A DNA stretch of 11,321 nt from Candidatus Sericytochromatia bacterium. Its GTDB lineage: Bacteria > Cyanobacteriota > Sericytochromatia > JACMPN01. This document shows positions 6,552 to 11,321 of this stretch, one piece after another. The DNA lies in the NCBI GenBank assembly GCA_014377495.1, contig JACMPN010000480.1:1-11321 (forward strand), read 5' to 3'. A program made the translations under genes and the position numbers. A model generated the notes under the pieces. It was not told the DNA's origin. It worked only from the letters and a program-made list of their open reading frames with translations, and ran no database searches. Within the stretch, counting starts at the first letter, position 1. Each line of letters starts with the position of its first letter.

Positions 6552-7300
6552 TCGGAGAGGTCGCCGGTTTCGATGTATCCGCCCTGGCCCACGGTCAGAC
6601 TCACCGTCCCCGTAACGGACTTGGCGCCGAGCTTGGTGCCGGCGACCATTGGGCCCTTGCTCCCCAAGGTGATGGGCAGGCCATTCGCCAGCGCCGCATC
6701 GGTGAGCGGGCTGCCGGTCACGGCCACGACCTGATCAAAGTCGGGGGCAGCACTGATCCAGTGGGCGGCAAAGGTCTCCTTTGCCGTGCCGAACAGCAGG
6801 TATTTCGGTATCCGGGGGGTTTCGCCCGCCGTGAAAGGGCGGAAATGGATCACCCGGCGGACGGTAGCCGTCAGGCCCGTCAGGATCGGTGTGCCGCCCC
6901 GCTCGAAATGGCCCCGGTACAACTCGGCGGCAAAGTGGCCACCGGGCTGCATCATCGCCGTCAGGACACCAGGGGCGGGGACCAGGGTGTAAAGGTCACT
7001 GTGCGACTGGGTTTTGTCGGCGACATAGCGGGCCAGGGCATCCCCCCGAGCGTCCTGCAGGGTGACTTCGGCGAGAGCCTGATAGGCGTGCGGGGCATGG
7101 AACATCGGCAAGTGGGACACATAGATGGCGTTCGTCCCCACGACGAGCATGCCGTGCACCGCAGCGCGGTCGGCGGCCTGGGCGTGGCTGTGGGTGGCGG
7201 CAGAAGGACCCGACATGGCCGTATGGCATGCCGTGATCAGACTGGTGAGCATCAGTGCCGTGGTGATGGTAATCGTGCTGATCCGCCTGGTGACAGACAT
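6548..7300 (-). CDS. Conserved lipoprotein of unknown function
   Basis: This 250-residue protein has a type II signal peptide: a basic n-region (MSVTRR), a hydrophobic stretch, and lipobox ITAC with the lipidated cysteine at C25. The mature part contains HGMLVVGTNAIYVSHLPMFHAPH (the H-G-M and S-H-L-P-M-F-H core, residues about 49-71), rich in histidine and methionine. I recall similar segments in uncharacterised bacterial proteins but no assigned function. The His/Met cluster could bind metal, which is speculation. The ATG at 7300 follows AAGGAA with 7-nt spacing. It is the last gene in a run of minus-strand genes and converges on the glycan operon. Nothing ties it to molybdate uptake beyond neighbourhood. 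Confidence 0.75.
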   Translation of the reverse strand: MSVTRRISTITITTALMLTSLITACHTAMSGPSAATHSHAQAADRAAVHGMLVVGTNAIYVSHLPMFHAPHAYQALAEVTLQDARGDALARYVADKTQSHSDLYTLVPAPGVLTAMMQPGGHFAAELYRGHFERGGTPILTGLTATVRRVIHFRPFTAGETPRIPKYLLFGTAKETFAAHWISAAPDFDQVVAVTGSPLTDAALANGLPITLGSKGPMVAGTKLGAKSVTGTVSLTVGQGGYIETGDLSE

Positions 7301-7431
7301 GGGCGAGTTCCTTGTTTCCGACGAGACCGATAAGCCGCTCCACCAATCTGTCCCGAACGCCAGGAGGCAGAAAGAACGGCCGGACTTGTCCTACCATCGC
7401 CCCATCATGACCGACGGTCCAATTAATCGTT

Positions 7432-7470
7432 TCACCACTCTCATTAGCCAGACTAATCAGTGAGTGGTGA
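7432..7470 (-). terminator. Two-tier hairpin downstream of the VOC gene
   Basis: The outer arms TCACCACTC (7432-7440) and GAGTGGTGA (7462-7470) are a perfect 9-bp inverted repeat. The inner arms ATTAG (7443-7447) and CTAAT (7453-7457) enclose a 5-nt loop. It begins 8 bp beyond the VOC stop on the minus strand and precedes the lipoprotein leader (7301-7431). No U-tract follows. It is likely a 3'-end or stability hairpin for the VOC transcript; an operator for the lipoprotein promoter is an alternative. Confidence 0.5.
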
Positions 7471-7478
7471 CGGCTGCC

Positions 7479-7856
7479 TTAGTCCTGTTCCGGGTGGTGC
7501 GAAAACCCGATCAGGTTGCCGCCGGGTTCCCAGGCATAGATTTCCGTGGCCCCGTAAAACGTCGTCCGCTCCGGCACGGCCACGGCCGCCGCCGGGATCA
7601 TGGTCCGGATCAGGGCCAGGTCGGCCACATCGATGTAGGTGATCCCACCCCGGGGCACGGTCAGGCCCTTCAGGTCATCGATGATGCTGGCGTGGGTCTG
7701 GTACATCAGGCCGACCGCATCGCCCTGGAGGATCACAAAACCCAGCCGGTCCCCATGGGGCACGGTGGCCACCGCCTGAAAGCCGAGGGCCTCCCAAAAG
7801 GGCAGGCAGGGCTCGATGGCCTCGACGACGAGGATCGGGGTGGCTTTGCGAAACAT
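7479..7856 (-). CDS. VOC-superfamily (glyoxalase/bleomycin-resistance-like) protein
   Basis: This 125-residue single-module vicinal-oxygen-chelate protein shows both beta-alpha-beta-beta-beta halves. The first runs from ATPILVVEAIEPCLPFWEALGF (residues 5-26, split here by the helix at 13-24) to GDAVGLMY. The second runs from GGITYIDVADL (70-80) to EIYAWEPGGNLIGFSHH (105-121), with the usual E/D-P-x-G-N-L-I-G-F ending. The family includes glyoxalase I, ring-cleaving dioxygenases and antibiotic-binding proteins, and the substrate cannot be assigned here. The ATG at 7856 follows GGGGAG. A 6-bp inverted repeat, CGCAAG/CTTGCG (7869-7874 and 7894-7899), lies in the 52-bp gap before it. It may be co-transcribed with the membrane-protein gene upstream. 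Confidence 0.85.
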   Translation of the reverse strand: MFRKATPILVVEAIEPCLPFWEALGFQAVATVPHGDRLGFVILQGDAVGLMYQTHASIIDDLKGLTVPRGGITYIDVADLALIRTMIPAAAVAVPERTTFYGATEIYAWEPGGNLIGFSHHPEQD

Positions 7857-7908
7857 GGCATCTCCCCACGCAAGTCTCGGGTCCGGTCACGACCTTGCGG
7901 CCGTGCGC

Positions 7909-8412
7909 TCAATTCGGGAAAGGCGGCGGTGAGGCGCCGGGTGCGAGATCCTTCAGGGACTGCAGGTACTTTTGCACGGCGGCGGATTTGGCCTGCATGT
8001 GGGCGACATCGGCCGTCAGTTTGTCCGTGTCAGCCTTGCTGGCCGATGTTTTGCCGGCGTATTCCGCCGAGCTGAAGTGATTGCCGTCCCGGGTGTAGCG
8101 ACTGAGAAAACCGGCAAAGAAGTTGGCCGAGTCCAGACCGGCCAGGGCGTCCTTCTGCTTTCCGGCGGCGAGGCCGTCCTGGAGTTGCTTCACGTTGTTG
8201 ACGTACATTGTCGTGAAATCCCGGGTCAGCATCAGGTCCTTGTCGAACACGGCCCGATAGGCACTTTTGTAATGGTTGGCGGCCGCCTTGTCGAGTTCCA
8301 GCTTCATCGCCAGGGTGCGGTTTTCCGTGTAAAGGTACGCACAGCCGATGAGGCTGGCCACCAGGGCGACGATCAGGCCCAGCGGCCGTTTCGGCGGGGT
8401 CAGTGTGGTCAT
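7909..8412 (-). CDS. Small membrane-anchored helical protein, unknown function
   Basis: This 167-residue protein has a short basic N-terminus (PPKRP) followed by a hydrophobic segment at about residues 11-28. The rest is strongly helical and alanine-, lysine- and aspartate-rich, and it ends in a proline-rich tail (ASPPPFP). LIGC at 21-24 also fits a lipobox, so it may be a lipoprotein rather than a bitopic membrane protein. The body should face the periplasm or cell surface. I do not recognise a family. The ATG at 8412 follows AAGGA with 7-nt spacing, and an upstream in-frame ATG at 8442 falls inside a structured inverted repeat and is unlikely. The leader carries the 71-bp hairpin at 8430-8500. 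Confidence 0.65.
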   Translation of the reverse strand: MTTLTPPKRPLGLIVALVASLIGCAYLYTENRTLAMKLELDKAAANHYKSAYRAVFDKDLMLTRDFTTMYVNNVKQLQDGLAAGKQKDALAGLDSANFFAGFLSRYTRDGNHFSSAEYAGKTSASKADTDKLTADVAHMQAKSAAVQKYLQSLKDLAPGASPPPFPN

Positions 8413-8429
8413 GAAACGATCCTTAGTAA

Positions 8430-8500
8430 CTATCTCAAACAACGATCGGTTGCCTGGCTTTGCTCTGCCGCACCAGGCTCGGTCTCGTTGTTTGAGATAG
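8430..8500 (-). repeat. 71-bp structured inverted repeat in the leader of the membrane-protein gene
   Basis: CTATCTCAAACAACGA (8430-8445) and TCGTTGTTTGAGATAG (8485-8500) are perfect 16-bp inverted repeats. Inside are a symmetric 6x6 internal loop, reading GACCGA and AACCGA on the minus strand, then a 6-bp stem GCCTGG/CCAGGC and a 15-nt apical loop. The arms are AT-richer than the surroundings. The element ends about 7 nt upstream of the AAGGA ribosome binding site at 8419-8423. There is no U-tract and no obvious target-site duplication. It may be a 5'-UTR regulatory or stability RNA, a small palindromic mobile repeat, or a processing site. Confidence 0.85.
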
Positions 8501-8572
8501 CCACGTAGTGCGGTGTCTGGGGCAATTTCGGCATACAGGACAGGATACGCCCCTTTTGCTCTGACGACGGGG

Positions 8573-9189
8573 TCATCCCGGGTACGTCTCCGGCAGATAG
8601 CGTTTCAGCCGGGCCACCGTCTCGGTCGCTGCCGGTGCCGCCAGCCCGGCGAGGGCCGACCAATAGAGCGGACGTCGCATCGTCACCGCCGGAAAGAGGC
8701 GCCGCAACCGGCCCTCCTGCAGCTCCTGACGCACCTGATGCAGCGGCACCGCCGAAAACCCGCCCCCGGCCACCGCCCAGGCGATCACGCCTGCCGTGTT
8801 GTTCACGTAATGGCAGCGCAGCCCGACAGGATCGCTCCCCGGCAGGCACAGGGCCAGCTGATCCAGAACGATCCGGTCCTGCGGGGCAAAGTCGATGCCA
8901 TGCACCGTGGACAATTGATCCCAGCCCGGCGTGTCCGACCAGCCGGCCGCCAGCTTTGGCGCTATGATCAGGCCATAGGCCAGATGGCCGATCAGCCCCG
9001 ACTGCAGGCCCCGCTGGCGCAGCGGCCGCTCCCCGATGACCAGATCCGCCTTGCAGCTGAGCAGCAGGGCCGCTGGATGCGCTGAGTCACCGCTGACTGG
9101 GTGACGAACAGCGCATCGGCAGCGGCATGGAAACTGCCTGTCTGCACGATCGTCCAGAAGGCGTCCAGTTGGTCGGCGTTGAGGGGCAT
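8573..9189 (-). pseudogene. LysR-family (ArgP/IciA-like) regulator, internally deleted and frameshifted
   Basis: The N-terminal frame, from ATG 9189, encodes the winged-helix start of a LysR regulator (about 39 residues, ending VTQSAVTQRIQ). It then runs out of homology. From about 9073 a different frame carries the effector-domain half, starting ALLLSCKADLVIGE and continuing through CHYVNNTAGVIAWAVAGGGF, QELQEGRLRRLFP and RRPLYW to a stop at 8573. The second half matches the ArgP pattern (CHIVNSSEAF..., RRMLYW). By comparison with ArgP's ~300 residues, about 90 codons between the HTH and the first effector subdomain are missing, and the junction near 9060-9076 is out of frame. The product cannot be a working LysR. 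It could be a real decayed gene or an assembly collapse. Its natural target is unknown; ArgP relatives control lysine/arginine exporters, and none is present. Confidence 0.85.
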
Positions 9190-9212
9190 GGGGGCTCGCA
9201 AAGCAAACAGGC

Positions 9213-9222
9213 ACTGATCAGT
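9213..9222. promoter_or_regulatory. 10-bp palindrome upstream of the LysR remnant
   Basis: ACTGATCAGT is a perfect palindrome 24 bp upstream of the LysR start codon, in the 85-bp gap after modB. LysR regulators often bind dyads near their own promoter, so it might be an old autoregulatory site. A 10-bp palindrome alone is weak evidence. Confidence 0.2.
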
Positions 9223-9274
9223 CCAGCTAATCATACGGCCTCAGCCATTAACAGGACAGCAGCGGGATGGCCTC

Positions 9275-10057
9275 TCAGACGGCCTTCGGACCGAACGGCC
9301 TGGGCAGGCCCGTACCCAGCCAGCCTTTGACTGTGACCAGGATGGCGGCGGAAATCCCCAGCAGGATCAGGGCCAGGGTGATGGCGACCGACAGGTCGAG
9401 CTCGAAACCCACGTAGATGGCCAGGGGCATCGTCTGGGTCCAGCCCGGCAGGTTGCCGGCCACGATGATCGTCGCCCCGAACTCGCCCAGGGCCCGGGCC
9501 CAGGCCATCAGGGCCCCGGCGAGCAGGCTCCGGCCCGACAGGGGCAGGGTGATGTGCCGCCAGATCTGCCAGCCCGTGCCGCCATCCAGGGCGGCCGCCG
9601 CCTCCAATTCGGGATCCACCATGGCCAGGCCCAAGGCGGCCGTGCGCACGAAAAATGGGGCGGCGACGAACAGTTGGGCCAGGATCACCGCCGTCGGACT
9701 GAAGGCCACCTGCCAGCCGAGCCGCTCGAGCAGGGGGCCCAGGAGCCCGAGACGGCCGACGGTCAACAGCAGGGCGATACCAGCCACCGCCGGCGGCAGG
9801 ACCATCGGCAGATCGATGAGCGTATCCACCACACGGCGCCCGAAGAACTCGCAACGGGCCACGGCATAGGCCAGGGGGAGGCCGAAGAGGACCGCCAGCA
9901 CAGCGGCCGTCACCGAGGTCCAGAGGCTGACCCAGAGGGCATCCCGCAAAACGGCACCGTGCAGAGTCGCCGTCAGCGTCGCCCACGGCGCCTGCAGGGC
10001 CAGGGCCAGGAGCGGCAACGCCAGCAGGGCGAGCAAAGGGGTGGCGGCAAGCAGCAA
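9275..10057 (-). CDS. modB: Molybdate-type ABC transporter permease ModB
   Basis: This 260-residue inner-membrane permease of the ModB/CysTW family has about five to six hydrophobic spans (about 3-22, 43-66, 85-101, 121-143, 176-200 and 221-245). It carries the cytoplasmic EAA loop that docks to the ATPase (EAAAALDGGTGWQIWRHITLP, residues 152-172, split at the Gly), and the characteristic ARALGEFGAT (187-196). The proposed start is TTG 10057, 23 bp after the modA stop, without a clear ribosome binding site. The frame is open further upstream across the modA stop (PGRFPGW just before), and a CTG overlaps that stop, so the true start may be earlier. No modC follows, and an ATPase must be supplied from elsewhere. 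Confidence 0.88.
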   Translation of the reverse strand: MLLAATPLLALLALPLLALALQAPWATLTATLHGAVLRDALWVSLWTSVTAAVLAVLFGLPLAYAVARCEFFGRRVVDTLIDLPMVLPPAVAGIALLLTVGRLGLLGPLLERLGWQVAFSPTAVILAQLFVAAPFFVRTAALGLAMVDPELEAAAALDGGTGWQIWRHITLPLSGRSLLAGALMAWARALGEFGATIIVAGNLPGWTQTMPLAIYVGFELDLSVAITLALILLGISAAILVTVKGWLGTGLPRPFGPKAV

Positions 10058-10080
10058 CCAGCCGGGGAAACGGCCGGGGC

Positions 10081-10926
10081 TCAGCGGGTGCCCCCCGGGG
10101 GGGGCGATACCGGCCGGATCGGGGACCGGATCACCACCGCCGGCAAAAAGCCGGCCCGCTGCAGGTGCGCTTGACCCGCCGGCGACAGCACGTACGTCAC
10201 AAAGGCCTGGGCCTCCTGCGGGTGGGGCGATCCCGGCAGGACCGCAATCTGATAGGCGGCCGTGACGTTGAAAGCGCCCGGCACGGGCAGGGCCGTAACG
10301 TTACGGCCGGCCGGACCCACCGTGTCGGAGACATAGACGATGCCGGCATCCGCCTCGCCCAAGGCGACCTTGGTCAGCACCAGGCGGACATTGGTTTCAA
10401 AGGATACGACGTTCGCCAACACGTGTGCGGCGAAGGTGCTGCCATAAGCCGGGGACTTGGCCGCCTTGTCGAGCATCTGCCGGACATAGGCCCCGGCCGG
10501 CACCGCCTTGTCGGCCAGGACCAGGCGGGTGCCCGGCTTGGCGAGGTCAGACAGGGACCGGATCCGCTGCCGGGCGGCCGGGGCGACGACGAGCGCCAGG
10601 CGGTTGTGGGCGAAGATCCGGACACCGACACTCGGTTGGTTGGCGAGGACGGCCCGCATGGGACGGTCGTCCGCCGCGGCGAAGACGTCCGCCGGGGCGC
10701 CCTGACGGATCTGTTGGGCCAGTTCCTGGGAACCGGCGAAGTTGCACTGGACCCGCACCTGCCAGTTGGCAGCCTCGAAGTCCCTCCCGAGCCGTTGAAA
10801 GGCATCCGCCAGGGAGGCCGCCGCTGACACCCGGATCGTCACCGGATCCCTGGCTGCGGCGGCCGGCACCGCACCCGTGACGGCCAGACATCCGGCCAGC
10901 AGCCAGGACCGCAGCTTGCGGGTCAT
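10081..10926 (-). CDS. modA: Molybdate-type ABC transporter substrate-binding protein ModA
   Basis: This 281-residue periplasmic oxyanion-binding protein has a signal peptide of about 25 residues ending VPAAAA. LAGC at 10-13 resembles a lipobox but sits too close to the N-terminus. Ligand-site motifs of the ModA family are visible: SAAASLADAF (34-43), FAGSQELAQQIRQGAPADVF (63-82), ETNVRLVLTKVALGEADAGI (177-196), and the downstream VYVSD (197-201). These are the serines, aspartate and tyrosine that coordinate molybdate or tungstate; sequence alone does not separate the two ions. The ATG at 10926 has GGGAGG 6 nt upstream. Just before the stop is a C8G6 tract encoding PPPGG. modB follows after 23 bp. 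The rhodanese gene lies upstream on the same strand, separated by 106 bp with a hairpin. Confidence 0.92.
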   Translation of the reverse strand: MTRKLRSWLLAGCLAVTGAVPAAAARDPVTIRVSAAASLADAFQRLGRDFEAANWQVRVQCNFAGSQELAQQIRQGAPADVFAAADDRPMRAVLANQPSVGVRIFAHNRLALVVAPAARQRIRSLSDLAKPGTRLVLADKAVPAGAYVRQMLDKAAKSPAYGSTFAAHVLANVVSFETNVRLVLTKVALGEADAGIVYVSDTVGPAGRNVTALPVPGAFNVTAAYQIAVLPGSPHPQEAQAFVTYVLSPAGQAHLQRAGFLPAVVIRSPIRPVSPPPGGTR

Positions 10927-10970
10927 GCTCCACCTCCCAGGTCCGCCTTCATGCCACACCGTCAGAGTGC

Positions 10971-11014
10971 CACGGCGGCGGGCACGTCGGCCACTCGGCC
11001 CGGTCGCCGCCGTG
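10971..11014 (-). terminator. Hairpin between rhodanese gene and modA
   Basis: CACGGCGGCG (10971-10980) and CGCCGCCGTG (11005-11014) are a perfect 10-bp inverted repeat. The 24-nt spacer can fold a further GGCC/GGCC stem. It lies 18 bp beyond the rhodanese stop and 44 bp before the modA start. No U-tract is present. It may separate the two transcripts or form part of the modA leader. I see no recognisable ModE operator or Moco riboswitch here. Confidence 0.4.
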
Positions 11015-11032
11015 CCGCAGACCCCGCCGGCG

Positions 11033-11321
11033 TCAGACCGGTGCTTCGGAAAGCGGTGCCGGCGCCCCGACGTGCCACCCGCGCAACCCGCCGCAGAGGC
11101 TGAAGGCCCGCCCGTGTCCGCCGGCCCGCGCCAGGCGCACGGCCTGGGCGCTGGTGGTGCCGCTCCAGCAGACAAGCAGCACGTCCTGGTCGGCCGGCAA
11201 TTCGGCCAGCCGGGCCCGGAACTGGGAAAAGGGGATGTGACCCGCCCCGCACAGCAAGCCATCGGTGCCGAGGCGCTCCCTCACGTCGACGATGACCAAA
11301 CCGGTCAAGCGGGCCTGACAG
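11033..11321 (-). CDS. Rhodanese-like domain protein (5' end cut by the window)
   Basis: At least 95 residues of a single-domain rhodanese are present. They include VDVRE near the start, GHIPFSQFRARLAELP, the active-site loop CWSGTT with the persulfide-carrying cysteine, and CGGLRGW near the end. The family moves sulfane sulfur, and single-domain forms often act as sulfur donors, for example in cofactor or thiol metabolism. The frame is open to the window edge, and the nominal TTG start at 11308 cuts into the domain, so the real start probably lies beyond 11321. The stop at 11033 is 106 bp upstream of modA on the same strand. A link to molybdenum-cofactor sulfuration is tempting but unproven. 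Confidence 0.85.
   Translation of the reverse strand, partial: CQARLTGLVIVDVRERLGTDGLLCGAGHIPFSQFRARLAELPADQDVLLVCWSGTTSAQAVRLARAGGHGRAFSLCGGLRGWHVGAPAPLSEAPV

Noticed and set aside
6485..7333. 282-codon plus-strand open frame over the lipoprotein
   Set aside because: It is antisense to a gene with a signal peptide, lipobox and ribosome binding site, and shows no domain-like content.
8501..8572. GGGGC/GCCCC terminator followed by TTTT on the plus strand
   Set aside because: Only five base pairs close a long unpaired loop, and no plus-strand gene lies upstream to terminate.
8992..9234. Earlier ATG (9234) for the LysR remnant
   Set aside because: The 15 extra residues precede the normal LysR beginning and have no better ribosome binding site. 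MPLNADQLDAF fits the family start.
9554..10174. Gln/Arg-rich 206-codon plus-strand frame opposite modB
   Set aside because: It is a shadow of modB. Its Q/R/H-rich composition reflects the antisense of Leu/Ala-rich membrane spans.
10888..10926. Lipobox-like LAGC at residues 10-13 of ModA
   Set aside because: The hydrophobic stretch before it is too short for signal peptidase II, and a good type I cleavage site follows at AAA.

Overview
This is GC-rich bacterial chromosomal DNA, by eye about two-thirds G+C, and it is densely coded. Nothing in it looks like phage, plasmid or an insertion sequence. The organism is probably diderm: the ModA-like protein has a cleavable signal peptide rather than a convincing lipobox, there are one or two predicted lipoproteins, and there is a WcaL-like surface-glycan glycosyltransferase. 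Hfq has a short C-terminal tail and does not look like the E. coli type, so I do not name a phylum.

The minus strand from 1815 down to 147 is a housekeeping operon: miaA (tRNA dimethylallyltransferase), hfq (overlapping miaA by ATGA), and a small GHKL ATP-binding protein of the anti-sigma/RsbW kind starting 2 bp after hfq. A hairpin sits at its end. About 155 bp of divergent regulatory DNA (1816-1970) separates miaA from a plus-strand operon.

The plus strand from 1971 to 6432 holds four tightly packed genes with overlapping or nearly touching ends. They encode a DegT/StrS-type PLP aminotransferase, two tandem FemAB/BioF2-like GNAT acyltransferases, and a GT4 glycosyltransferase. They read as a compact unit that makes, N-acylates and transfers an amino sugar onto a surface glycan (inference). 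The second GNAT ends in seven 15-bp tandem repeats, and three of the four genes carry homopolymer runs of 7-9 bases.

The remainder, on the minus strand from 11321 down to 6548, is a rhodanese-like protein cut by the window edge, modA and modB of a molybdate-type importer (no modC in view), a broken LysR/ArgP-type regulator, a small membrane-anchored helical protein, a VOC/glyoxalase-fold protein and a conserved lipoprotein. The lipoprotein converges on the glycan operon at a strong hairpin.

The most unusual non-coding object is a 71-bp structured inverted repeat at 8430-8500, with 16-bp perfect arms and an inner stem, placed just before the ribosome binding site of the membrane-protein gene. 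Several gene ends here carry two-tier hairpins without U-tracts. I found no tRNA, rRNA or CRISPR. The leftmost 124 bases contain nothing I can assign.
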